A DNA stretch of 64,000 bases from PALSA-1355 sp035496575 (lineage in GTDB: Bacteria > Planctomycetota > Planctomycetia > Pirellulales > PALSA-1355): contig DATJEN010000143.1 of NCBI GenBank assembly GCA_035496575.1, positions 1 to 64,000 of the forward strand, in the 5' to 3' direction. Each line of letters opens with the position of its first letter. Positions within the stretch are counted from its first letter, which is position 1. A program made the position numbers and the translations under genes. Positions 9,024 through 17,428 of this stretch are shown here, one piece after another. The notes beneath the pieces are model-generated. The model saw only the letters and a program-made list of their open reading frames with translations, was not told where the DNA came from and searched no databases.

Positions 9024-9716
9024 CTACTCGACCGCGAAACGGTAGCCCACTCCTTGCTCGGTCAAAATGAAGCGTGGCGCGGCGGGGCTGTCCTCCAGCT
9101 TGCGACGCAGGCTGGCCACGAACACCCGCAGGTAATGGTTCTCCTGCGAATCGTCCGGACCCCAAACTTCACGCAGCAGATAGCGGTGGGTCAGCACCTT
9201 GCCCGGCTGCTTCATCAAGGTCGTCAGCAATTTGTACTCCAGCGGCGTCAGGTGGATTTCCTTTCCGCCGCGGCGAACCACGCGGGCAGCCAGATCCACG
9301 TGCAAATCGCCGCTGGCCAACGCAGTGTCATCGGAACCGTTGGCGGCAGAATGCCGCAGCGCCGTGCGGATGCGGGCCAGCAGTTCGCCGATGCTAAACG
9401 GTTTGGTGACGTAATCGTCGGCGCCTTGGTCAAGCGCCTTGATCTTCTGCAGTTCTTGATCGCGCGCCGAAAGAACGATGATCGGGCCCGTGTACCACTC
9501 GCGCAAACGGCTGAGGATTTCCTGGCCGTCCAAGTCCGGCAGGCCGAGATCGAGCAACACCAGGTCGGGCGGCTGATTGGAGGCGAGCTTTAGCCCTTCG
9601 TCGCCGGATGCCGCCTCGTTGAGTCGATAGCCCGCATCCGTGAGCGAGGCGCGCAGGAAGCGCCGTATGGCGCGCTCGTCTTCAATTACCAGAACCAGGG
9701 CATTGTCAGGCTGCAT
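9024..9716 (-). CDS. kdpE: KdpE, potassium-limitation response regulator
   Basis: A 230-residue OmpR/PhoB-family response regulator, the partner of KdpD and predicted activator of the kdp operon. The receiver domain has the acidic pocket in VIEDE, phosphoacceptor Asp56 in LVLLDLGLPD and Lys105 in YVTKPF. A winged-helix DNA-binding domain occupies about residues 130-228 and includes LTPLEYKLL and the terminal GVGYRF. It is last in the operon, 31 bases after kdpD. The direct repeats at 17350-17399 are its likely target. Confidence 0.95.
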   Translation of the reverse strand: MQPDNALVLVIEDERAIRRFLRASLTDAGYRLNEAASGDEGLKLASNQPPDLVLLDLGLPDLDGQEILSRLREWYTGPIIVLSARDQELQKIKALDQGADDYVTKPFSIGELLARIRTALRHSAANGSDDTALASGDLHVDLAARVVRRGGKEIHLTPLEYKLLTTLMKQPGKVLTHRYLLREVWGPDDSQENHYLRVFVASLRRKLEDSPAAPRFILTEQGVGYRFAVE

Positions 9717-9747
9717 AGAGCGGAGCGCGCCGTTCGAGGAATTTCAT

Positions 9748-12435
9748 CTATTCTACCACGACGCGCGGCGCGTTCTTGCCGACTGGCAGGCGCAAGGTGA
9801 ACTCCGCGCCGCCAGGTCCATTTGCCGCCGAGATGCTGCCGCCGTGTGCCTTGGCAATCGCCTGGCAAATGGCCAAACCCAGACCGCTGCCACGGCTGCC
9901 ATCGGCCGACGACGACCCGCGATAAAACTTTTCGAACACGCGTTTCTCCGCCCCTGCCGGCAAGCCAGGCCCTTGGTCGCTCACCGAGAGCCGCAGCCAA
10001 TCGCCGTCGGCCGCGGCGCTGATGGCGATCCGCGTGCCGGCGGGTGTGTAACGGTTGGCGTTTTCCAGCAGGTTTACCAGCACCTGTTCGATGAGCAAAC
10101 CATCGACCGACACCAGCGGCAAGTCCGAAGGAACATGAACCTCGACGACATGTCCGGCGAGCTCATCTCGCGTGCGTTGCAAGGCAGTTCCGACAACCTC
10201 TTCCACGACGTGCCACTGCTTGTTGGGCTGGATCGCGCCGGCATCGAGTCGCGACATCTGCAGAATGTTCTCAAGTAGCCGGTCCAGGCGAGTGGCTTCT
10301 TCGACAATGGTGCGCAAGAGCTGGCGCCGGCTTGCGTCGCTCAGATTACCGGACTCGAGCATGCTGCTGCTGGCTCCGGCGATGACGGCCAGGGGAGTTT
10401 TGAAATCGTGGGAGACGCTGCTTAATAGCGTGCTGCGAACTTGCTCGGCTTCGGCCTGGATGCGCGCTTCGGCGGCCTCGATCGCGAGTTGATCGCGTTC
10501 CAGGGCCAGAGCCAATTGGCTGGCGCACGCTTCCAGCAGGCGGCGCTGTTCAGGCTCGTGCAGGCGCTCGATCTCGGCCGTCTTGATGGCGATGGCGCCC
10601 AGGGTTCTTTGCGATCCGACCAGCGGAAGAAACACGGCTGTCGCCCCAGGCAGTGTATTGGTGCCAGCGCCGGCAACTTGGTCGTGCCCGGAGACCCACT
10701 CGGCAACTGGCACGCTCATCGCGTCGCTGGCGATGGAGGTTTCGTGGCCGAATACGAGCTGCGGAAGTTTTTCCGGCCGGCTCAGGTACACGGCAACTTC
10801 ACCGCCGGTCATCTCGGCGATTTTGTCGCCAGCAGCCGCCACCAGAAACACCCCGCCGTAAAGCGAGCTGAGCTGCTTTCCCAATTGGTACAGAGCGGCG
10901 GTTCGACGCTCGCGCAGGCGAGTGCTTTCCACCTGGGCGCGCAATCGCGAGGTCAGCGTGCTGATCACCAGCCCGATGGCCAGCATCACGCCGAAGGTCA
11001 CGATGTATTGCGCATCGGCCACTGCGAACGCATGCACGGGCGGGACGAAAAAGAAATCAAACCCAAGCACCGCCAGAATGCTCGCCAGGATGGCAGGCCC
11101 GCGCCCGAAGCGGTAGGCGGCGCAAGCCACGCCCGCCAAGAAGAGCATGACCGTATTGGCTTCGGCGTCGGCCACGTGCAAAGCGCGAAGTGCCGCGGCC
11201 AGAATGCCACTGGCCGCGGTTACGCCGGCGGCTCCGGCATAATTCTGCCACGCGACTCCCTCGCGGAACGCAACCGCATGTGGTTTGGCCTCGGGCTCTT
11301 TCTCGCCATGGATGACGTAGACGTCGATATCGCCGCTGCGCTCGAGCACCTCGTCAACCACGTTCCCAAACAACAGCCGCGCCCAGCGCACTTGGGTGGT
11401 CTTGCCCATGAAAATCTTGGTCACGTTGCGCGAGCGGGCATAGTCGAGGACCGAGCCGGCCACATCCAGTCCGGAAATCGTGACCGTTTCCGCGCCGAGC
11501 CGCTCGGCCAGGCGAAAGTGATCGGCAACGCGGCTTTTGGTGAGGCTGCTGAGCGTTCGGCCGGCAACGTCCACGGAAAGGGCGAGCCACGGCGCATCGA
11601 GCGCCGCGGCCATGCGTTTGGCCGTGCGAATCACGCGCGCCGTGGTCGGGCTTGGGCCCACACACACCAGGAGCCGATCGGCGGTTGCCCAGGGCTGCTG
11701 CGCCGCCTTTTGCCGACGCGCGCTTTCCACTTCGGTGTGCACGCGGCGCGCCGCCTGACGCATGGACAGCTCGCGCAACGCGCTCAGGTTCGGCTTCTGA
11801 AAAAAGTGCTGGATCGCTCGCTGTGCTTGCTCGGGGATGTAGACTTTTCCGGCCTGCAATCGCGCGAGCAACTCATCCGGCGGAAGATCGACCAGCTCCA
11901 GCTCGGCCGCAGCCTCGAACACGCTGTCCGGAATCGTCTCGCGCACCACGATGCCAGTGACCTGGCCCACCACGTCATTCAGACTTTCGATGTGCTGGAC
12001 ATTGAGCGTGGTCCAAACGTTCACGCCGGCGGCCAGCAGCTCTTCGACGTCTTGCCAGCGCTTGGAGTGCCTCGACCCATGAACATTGGTATGCGCCAAT
12101 TCGTCGACCAGCAGCAACTCCGGACGGCGGGCCAGGGCCCCATCGACGTCGAACTCGCGCAGCACCGTGCCGCGATGCTCGATCTGATTGGCCGGCAAAG
12201 CTTCCAAGCCGCTCGTGAGCGCTTGGGTTTCGGGGCGCGCGTGGGGTTCGATGTATCCCACGACGACTTCGCGGCCGGCCGCCTTGGCGGCGTGAGCATT
12301 TTCCAGCATGGCGTAGGTCTTGCCGACGCCGGCCGCGTATCCGAAAAAAATCTTCAGCGTGCCCAGGCGGCGCGCTGATTCTTGCGCCTCGACTTGGGCC
12401 AGCAATTCATCGGGGTTTGGACGCACGTCGCTCAT
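9748..12435 (-). CDS. kdpD: KdpD, osmosensitive K+ sensor histidine kinase
   Basis: Membrane sensor kinase (895 residues) that controls KdpE. The N-terminal KdpD domain has Walker A (AAGVGKTYAM, about residue 37) and Walker B (LLLVDELAHTN). A universal-stress-protein-like domain begins at RLLVCVGPSPTTARV. Four closely spaced membrane helices follow (about residues 400-510), then a GAF-like region. The catalytic core has the phospho-His in SVSHDFKTPLAVI (near residue 676), the N box in NLLENANRYTPAG, DQGPGLP and GSGLGLAICQA. The start at 12435 (MSDVRPNPDELL) matches the usual KdpD N-terminus; an in-frame ATG at 12462 would add nine residues. It lies 155 bp after kdpC, a gap in which I see no gene. 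Confidence 0.95.
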   Translation of the reverse strand: MSDVRPNPDELLAQVEAQESARRLGTLKIFFGYAAGVGKTYAMLENAHAAKAAGREVVVGYIEPHARPETQALTSGLEALPANQIEHRGTVLREFDVDGALARRPELLLVDELAHTNVHGSRHSKRWQDVEELLAAGVNVWTTLNVQHIESLNDVVGQVTGIVVRETIPDSVFEAAAELELVDLPPDELLARLQAGKVYIPEQAQRAIQHFFQKPNLSALRELSMRQAARRVHTEVESARRQKAAQQPWATADRLLVCVGPSPTTARVIRTAKRMAAALDAPWLALSVDVAGRTLSSLTKSRVADHFRLAERLGAETVTISGLDVAGSVLDYARSRNVTKIFMGKTTQVRWARLLFGNVVDEVLERSGDIDVYVIHGEKEPEAKPHAVAFREGVAWQNYAGAAGVTAASGILAAALRALHVADAEANTVMLFLAGVACAAYRFGRGPAILASILAVLGFDFFFVPPVHAFAVADAQYIVTFGVMLAIGLVISTLTSRLRAQVESTRLRERRTAALYQLGKQLSSLYGGVFLVAAAGDKIAEMTGGEVAVYLSRPEKLPQLVFGHETSIASDAMSVPVAEWVSGHDQVAGAGTNTLPGATAVFLPLVGSQRTLGAIAIKTAEIERLHEPEQRRLLEACASQLALALERDQLAIEAAEARIQAEAEQVRSTLLSSVSHDFKTPLAVIAGASSSMLESGNLSDASRRQLLRTIVEEATRLDRLLENILQMSRLDAGAIQPNKQWHVVEEVVGTALQRTRDELAGHVVEVHVPSDLPLVSVDGLLIEQVLVNLLENANRYTPAGTRIAISAAADGDWLRLSVSDQGPGLPAGAEKRVFEKFYRGSSSADGSRGSGLGLAICQAIAKAHGGSISAANGPGGAEFTLRLPVGKNAPRVVVE

Positions 12436-12590
12436 GTTTGCGAAGGCCCGTGCCAGCGCCATTAGCAGGCTGTTGTGACTTCGGTATTGTATGCCACACC
12501 AGCGGGTTTTCGGGATTGGTCAGCAGCCAACGGCGAAAAGCTCGCCACCAGACGGCCAGGCGTCTCTGTTTGCGGTCATTCAGTCGGTCT

Positions 12591-13190
12591 TCAGCGTATC
12601 GCAACATTTTTCTGGCTCGACGTTTGGTCCAATTGCAAGTTCAAACGCAACACGTTCACGCAGGGTTCGCCCAACAAGCCGAGCTGGCGGCCTTCAATCG
12701 CTTTTTGGACCAGGCCGTGAACCGTGTCCGGGCTGATACCGCGCGCCTTCGCAACCCGTCCCACCTGATACTCAGCGGCCGCCGGGCTGATGTGTGGGTC
12801 GAGCCCGCTGCCGGAGGCCGTGATCAGATCGACAGGGACCGGATTGTCGTTGTCCGGGTCCGCCTGTTTGAGTGCATCCACGCGGCTCTTGAGAGCAGCG
12901 GCTAATTTTGGCTCCGTCGGTCCCAGATTCGAACCGCTGGAGGCAGCGGCGTTGTATGGCATGGGACTCGTGGCAGACACCCGGCTCCAAAAATATCGCG
13001 GATCATCGAACGGTTGACCCACGAGTGCGGATCCGACGAGGCGGTCGCCTTCATAAATCAGGCTTCCGTGCGCTTGATCAGGAAATACGAGCTGCCCCAC
13101 GGCGGTCACGAACAAGGGATAGATAACACCCGTCAACAGTGTCATCACAGCGAGGTACAAAATGGCGGGCCGAATGAATTGCGAGAACAT
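12591..13190 (-). CDS. kdpC: KdpC, K+-transporting ATPase subunit C
   Basis: A 199-residue subunit that anchors with one N-terminal helix (AILYLAVMTLLTGVIYPLF) and stabilises the KdpFABC complex. Family landmarks are PDDPRYFWSRVSAT-type sequence (here FDDPRYFWSRVSAT), PVPVDLITASGSGLDPHISP and the C-terminal VNVLRLNLQL. The length fits the usual 190-200 residues. It starts 11 bases after kdpB. Confidence 0.95.
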   Translation of the reverse strand: MFSQFIRPAILYLAVMTLLTGVIYPLFVTAVGQLVFPDQAHGSLIYEGDRLVGSALVGQPFDDPRYFWSRVSATSPMPYNAAASSGSNLGPTEPKLAAALKSRVDALKQADPDNDNPVPVDLITASGSGLDPHISPAAAEYQVGRVAKARGISPDTVHGLVQKAIEGRQLGLLGEPCVNVLRLNLQLDQTSSQKNVAIR

Positions 13191-13201
13191 CGATTTGTCC
13201 T

Positions 13202-15307
13202 TCAGGCGAGGTGCAGCATCACAAGCAGGACGTCGATCGCTTTGATGCCCACAAAGGGCACGACCAATCCTCCCAGTCCATAAATCAGCAGGTTGTTGCG
13301 CAAGAGCGCCGCGGCGCCGATCGGGCGATAGGTGACTCCGCGCAATGCGAGCGGAATGAGAGCCACGATGATCAGTGCGTTAAAAATGACGGCCGAGAGG
13401 ATGGCGCTCGTCGGCGTGGCCAGCCGCATGACGTTGAGCTGACCCAGAACCGGATAGGTGCTGGCAAACGCGGCCGGGATAATCGCGAAGTATTTGGAAA
13501 CGTCGTTGGCCAGGCTGAACGTGGTCAGCGATCCGCGCGTCATCAGTAGCTGTTTGCCGATTTCGACGACTTCAATCAGCTTGGTGGGGTTCGAATCCAG
13601 ATCGACCATGTTGCCGGCCTCTTTGGCGGCCTGCGTGCCGCTGTTCATGGCAACGGCCACGTCCGCCTGAGCCAGCGCCGGCGCGTCGTTCGTTCCGTCG
13701 CCGCACATCGCCACCAGGTGCCCGGCCGTCTGTTGCTCGCGAATTAGCTTGAGCTTGGTCTCGGGCGTGGCTTGGGCGAGGAACGTGTCGACCCCGCTTT
13801 CCGCCGCAATGGCGGCCGCGGTCAGTGGGTTGTCGCCCGTGATCATGACTGTGCGGATTCCCATCTGACGGAGCTGGGCGAAGCGTTCCTTGATTCCACC
13901 TTTAATGACATCTTTGAGGTAAATGACGCCCAGCGTGCGGCCGTTTTCCGCGACGACAAGCGGCGTGCCGCCTTGTTTTGAAATCTGCTCGATCCGTTGC
14001 TGGACCGCCGTGGGATAGGCGCCTCCTTGCTGTTTCACAAAGGTCTCGATCGCGTCGGATGCGCCTTTGCGAATTTGGCGGCCGTCGAAATTGACGCCAC
14101 TGATGCGCGTGTGCGCGCTAAACGGAATAAAAGTGGCGTGCAGCGGGCTCATTTCACGCTCGCGCAGACCAAACTGCGATTTAGCGAGCACCACGATGCT
14201 GCGGCCCTCGGGCGTTTCGTCGGCTAATGAGGAAAGCTGGGCCGCGTCGGCCAGATCATTCGGTCCGGCGCCGTCGACCGGGAAAAACTCGACCGCCTGC
14301 CGATTCCCAAGCGTGATGGTGCCGGTCTTGTCTAACAGCAACACGTCGACGTCGCCGGCTGCCTCGACGGCGCGGCCCGACATCGCGATGACGTTGGCCT
14401 GGATCATGCGGTCCATGCCTGCGATGCCAATGGCCGAGAGCAAGGCGCCAATGGTGGTGGGAATCAAACACACGAGCAGCGCCACCAGCACGGTCAACGT
14501 GACCGGAGAGCCCTGGCCGGCCATGTCGACGCTGAAGATGGAAAAAGGCAAAAGGGTGACGCACACGAGCAAAAACACGAGGGTCATGCCGGCCAGCAGA
14601 ATGTCGAGCGCGATTTCGTTGGGGGTTTTCTGCCGCTTGGCGCCTTCGACCAGAGCAATCATGCGGTCCAAGAAGGTCTCGCCGGGATTGGCGGTCACGC
14701 GCACGATCAGCCAGTCGGAAAGCACGCGCGTGCCGCCGGTCACGGAGCTGCGGTCGCCGCCGCTCTCGCGAATGACGGGAGCACTTTCTCCGGTGATTGC
14801 ACTTTCATCGACCGAGGCGACGCCTTCCACGACTTCGCCGTCGGCCGGGATGTAATCACCTGCCTCGACGCAGACCAGATCGTCCTTGCGCAGGTCGGTG
14901 GCTTCGGTCACGGTTGCTTCGCCTTCGCGCAGCATTTCGGCGAACGACGGGGGCGCCTTGGGATTCGAACGTTGGCGCAACAGCTTCTTGGCCGGCACTT
15001 CCTGCCGGGCCCGTCGCAAGGTATCGGCCTGCGCCTTGCCACGGCCTTCGGCCATGGCTTCGGCGAAATTGGCAAATAGCACCGTGAACCACAGCCACAA
15101 CGAGACGGTAAAGATGAACCACAGCGGTTCCTCGCCGCCGGTATTGAACGAAATGATCCATAGCAGGGTGGTCAAAATGCTCCCGATATACACGGTGAAC
15201 ATGACCGGGTTGCGGACCTGGCGTCGCGGATCGAGCTTGCGGAACGAGTCGCCCATCGCTCGCCGCAAGATTTGCGCATCGAATAAGGAGCGCGCCTTAC
15301 TAGACAT
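13202..15307 (-). CDS. kdpB: KdpB, P-type ATPase catalytic subunit
   Basis: The ATP-hydrolysing subunit (701 residues, usual length about 680-700). Motifs are TGES near residue 172, phosphorylation site DKTGTIT near 326, hinge GDGTNDAPALAQAD near 537, and membrane helices before and after these. The ATG at 15307 lies two bases past the kdpA stop and gives the usual MSSKARSLFD-type start. The frame stays open far upstream inside kdpA, but that part is out-of-frame kdpA sequence and should not be added to the protein. Confidence 0.96.
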   Translation of the reverse strand: MSSKARSLFDAQILRRAMGDSFRKLDPRRQVRNPVMFTVYIGSILTTLLWIISFNTGGEEPLWFIFTVSLWLWFTVLFANFAEAMAEGRGKAQADTLRRARQEVPAKKLLRQRSNPKAPPSFAEMLREGEATVTEATDLRKDDLVCVEAGDYIPADGEVVEGVASVDESAITGESAPVIRESGGDRSSVTGGTRVLSDWLIVRVTANPGETFLDRMIALVEGAKRQKTPNEIALDILLAGMTLVFLLVCVTLLPFSIFSVDMAGQGSPVTLTVLVALLVCLIPTTIGALLSAIGIAGMDRMIQANVIAMSGRAVEAAGDVDVLLLDKTGTITLGNRQAVEFFPVDGAGPNDLADAAQLSSLADETPEGRSIVVLAKSQFGLREREMSPLHATFIPFSAHTRISGVNFDGRQIRKGASDAIETFVKQQGGAYPTAVQQRIEQISKQGGTPLVVAENGRTLGVIYLKDVIKGGIKERFAQLRQMGIRTVMITGDNPLTAAAIAAESGVDTFLAQATPETKLKLIREQQTAGHLVAMCGDGTNDAPALAQADVAVAMNSGTQAAKEAGNMVDLDSNPTKLIEVVEIGKQLLMTRGSLTTFSLANDVSKYFAIIPAAFASTYPVLGQLNVMRLATPTSAILSAVIFNALIIVALIPLALRGVTYRPIGAAALLRNNLLIYGLGGLVVPFVGIKAIDVLLVMLHLA

Positions 15308-15309
15308 GG

Positions 15310-17115
15310 CTACTCCATCATTTGCAGTTGTTCGACAATCGGACCAAGTGCCAGCGCAGGCACGAACGTGAGTGCGCCCACCAAAAGGACGACACCGACC
15401 AGCATGGTTACGAAGAGCGGTCCATGCGTGGGCAGCGTACCGGCGCTGGCGGGCGTGTATTTTTTTGCGGCCAAGGAGCCGGCGATCGCGAGCGTAGGGA
15501 TGACGAGGAAATAGCGCGCGATGAGCATGGCCAGGCCAAGCAAGGTGTTGTAGAACCAGGTGTTGGCGTTGAGTCCGGCGAAGGCGCTGCCGTTGTTGTT
15601 TCCGGCGGACGAGAACGCATAGAGCACCTCGCTGAAGCCATGCGCGCCTGAGTTGGGCAAGCTGGGCTTCGCGAGCTCCGGAAACGAAACGGCAAGGGCG
15701 GCGCCGCCCAATACCGCGATCGGCGGAATGAGAATGATGATGGCGGCCATTTTCATCTCGAAGGCTTCTATCTTCTTTCCCAGATATTCGGGCGTGCGGC
15801 CCACCATCCACCCGCCGCTGAAGACCGCAATGAGTGCGAACGCCAACATGCCGTAGAGCCCGCTGCCGACTCCGCCAAACACGACCTCGCCGAGTTGGAT
15901 GAGCCACATCGGCACCAGCCCGCCCAGCGGCGTGTAGGAGTCGTGCATCGAATTGACGCTGCCGTTCGAGGCGGCTGTCGTCGCGGTGGCCCACAAGGCC
16001 GATTGTGCGATGCCGAAGCGAACTTCCTTGCCTTCCATGTTGCCGCCGGATTCGCCGACACTGGCCTGCAGTTCGGCCCCCGCGGCGTTTAAGGCTGGCG
16101 TGCCGGCTTGCTCCGACCAGTAACAGATCAACAGCAGCGGGACGAAGATCACGAGCATGGCCGCCAAAACGGCCCAGCCCTGGCGCGTGTCGTTGACCAT
16201 CGCGCCGAACGTGTAGCACAGGGCGGCCGAGATCACGAGGATCGAGAGCAGCTCGAAAAAGTTGGCAAGCGGCGTTGGGTTCTCAAACGGATGGGCGGAA
16301 TTCACGTTGAAGAAACCTCCGCCGTTGGTTCCCAATTGCTTGATCGCAACCTGCGAGGCGGCCGGGCCCAGAGCGATCACCTGTTTTGTCAGCGGCGAGG
16401 TTTTGGTAACCGGCTGTCCGTTGGCATCGAGCATTGGACTGCCGCTGGCGTCGAGAACTGGCTCCTGGTACGTGCTCGCCTGTACGATGTTTGCCTCGGC
16501 ATACGGAGCAAACGTCTGCACCGTGCCCTGGCTCATCAGCATGATGGCCAACAAGATTGACAGTGGCATCAGGATGTAGAGCGTGCTGCGAGTCAGGTCG
16601 AACCAAAAATTGCCAATCGCGCTCGCCTGTCTGCGTGCCAGTCCTCGCACGAAAGCCACGAGCACGGCCATGCCGGTCGCGGCCGACAAGAAGTTCTGGA
16701 CGCTCAAGGCCAGCATCTGAGAGAAGTAGCTGAGCGTCGACTCGCCTCCGTACGATTGCCAGTTCGTATTCGTGGCGAAGCTGATAGCCGTGTTGAAAGC
16801 CAGGTCCGGCGTCGTGCCGGCGAAATTCTGGGGATTCAGCGGCAGATATGCTTGCAGCCGCAGCACCGCATAGACGGCTAGCAAACCAACGAAATTGATC
16901 GTCAACACCGCGTAGGCATACTGTTTCCAGCTCATGTCCCGCTTTGGATCGATGCCACACACCCGGTAGATGAAGCTCTCGAGCGGCTTGAGAATCCAAT
17001 CGAGCCCACAAGGCTCCTGCTGGTACACTCGGGCCATAAAGGCGCCGAGTGGTTTCACCAGGGCCACAAGCACCACCACGTATAGCGCCAGTTGGAACAA
17101 TGCGTTGGCAGTCAT
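15310..17115 (-). CDS. kdpA: KdpA, K+-translocating subunit
   Basis: The K+-channel-like subunit (601 residues; E. coli KdpA is 557). It has about ten membrane helices and the repeated selectivity loops: FNTAISFATNTNWQSYGGE, KQLGTNGGGFFNVNSAHPFE, GSVNSMHDSYTPLGG and AFSSAGNNNGSAF. The ATG at 17115 overlaps the kdpF stop (ATGA), which fits translational coupling; an in-frame ATG at 17124 would sit inside kdpF. The extra length comes mainly from a periplasmic insert around LDASGSPMLDANGQPVTK. Confidence 0.96.
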   Translation of the reverse strand: MTANALFQLALYVVVLVALVKPLGAFMARVYQQEPCGLDWILKPLESFIYRVCGIDPKRDMSWKQYAYAVLTINFVGLLAVYAVLRLQAYLPLNPQNFAGTTPDLAFNTAISFATNTNWQSYGGESTLSYFSQMLALSVQNFLSAATGMAVLVAFVRGLARRQASAIGNFWFDLTRSTLYILMPLSILLAIMLMSQGTVQTFAPYAEANIVQASTYQEPVLDASGSPMLDANGQPVTKTSPLTKQVIALGPAASQVAIKQLGTNGGGFFNVNSAHPFENPTPLANFFELLSILVISAALCYTFGAMVNDTRQGWAVLAAMLVIFVPLLLICYWSEQAGTPALNAAGAELQASVGESGGNMEGKEVRFGIAQSALWATATTAASNGSVNSMHDSYTPLGGLVPMWLIQLGEVVFGGVGSGLYGMLAFALIAVFSGGWMVGRTPEYLGKKIEAFEMKMAAIIILIPPIAVLGGAALAVSFPELAKPSLPNSGAHGFSEVLYAFSSAGNNNGSAFAGLNANTWFYNTLLGLAMLIARYFLVIPTLAIAGSLAAKKYTPASAGTLPTHGPLFVTMLVGVVLLVGALTFVPALALGPIVEQLQMME

Positions 17116-17204
17116 GCGAACCATTCCGGTTTTAGGAGCGCAATCGACAAATAGATGAACAGCAGCGCAGATACAGCCGCCGAGATTAGGTACATCCCGT
17201 CCAT
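17112..17204 (-). CDS. kdpF: KdpF, small stabilising subunit
   Basis: A 30-residue single-helix peptide with AAVSALLFIYLSIALLKPEW, the KdpF pattern ending in LLxPExF. It stabilises the KdpABC complex. ATG codons at 17204 and 17195 are both possible. The stop overlaps the kdpA start by four bases. Confidence 0.85.
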   Translation of the reverse strand: MDGMYLISAAVSALLFIYLSIALLKPEWFA

Positions 17205-17214
17205 AAGTGGATTG

Positions 17215-17301
17215 CTATGCCTTGATGTTTTCGAAGAGCCGCACCATGCCCAGGCACAGCGCGAAGAACAGGACAATGCTCGCGAGATAGAGCGCATCCA
17301 T
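17215..17301 (-). CDS. 28-residue membrane peptide preceding kdpF
   Basis: A 28-codon frame beginning MDALYLASIVLFFAL and ending VRLFENIKA, predicted to be a single membrane helix with a polar C-terminus. GGAGGA (17309-17314) lies 7 bases before the ATG, the best ribosome site in the kdp operon. It stops 10 bases before kdpF. From memory, similar short helices precede kdpF in other bacteria and are often left unannotated; I cannot run a search to confirm. A role as accessory subunit or translational lead-in for kdpF is inference. Confidence 0.65.
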   Translation of the reverse strand: MDALYLASIVLFFALCLGMVRLFENIKA

Positions 17302-17321
17302 TTGGAAGTCCTCCGGCCTGC

Positions 17322-17343
17322 AATTCCTATTGGAATTACACCA
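17322..17343 (-). promoter_or_regulatory. kdp promoter -10 region overlapping a palindrome
   Basis: On the minus strand TGGTGTAAT (17335-17343) is an extended -10 element (TGn plus TGTAAT). It overlaps the inverted repeat AATTCC-TATT-GGAATT (17322-17337), which covers the predicted start near 17328. No good -35 box is present, as expected for a promoter that needs an activator. Confidence 0.45.
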
Positions 17344-17349
17344 GGAGGC

Positions 17350-17399
17350 GCATCAAAAAGGCGTCAAGGCAGGCCGCCCGCGCGTCAAAAAAGTATCAA
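17350..17399 (-). promoter_or_regulatory. predicted KdpE box, two pairs of direct repeats
   Basis: Read on the minus strand: TTGATAC-N4-TTGACGC, then 14 bases, then TTGACGC-N4-TTGATGC. Repeat starts are spaced 11, 21 and 11 bp, about one, two and one helical turns, directly upstream of the kdp -10 element. OmpR/PhoB-family regulators such as KdpE bind direct repeats of about 11 bp. The first pair, including its T-rich spacer, resembles the E. coli KdpE site as I remember it. The binding assignment is inference. Confidence 0.6.
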
Positions 17400-17428
17400 G
17401 ACGGGGCAGGGCAGCCCGTAAGATCCGC

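Noticed and set aside
10441..12378. Long + strand open frame (645 codons) opposite kdpD
   Set aside because: It is the antisense shadow of kdpD in GC-rich DNA: rich in Arg, His, Gln and Gly, with no recognisable domain, while the other strand encodes a complete KdpD.
15308..16219. N-terminal extension of KdpB into kdpA
   Set aside because: The frame is open by chance inside kdpA. KdpB has its normal start and length from 15307.
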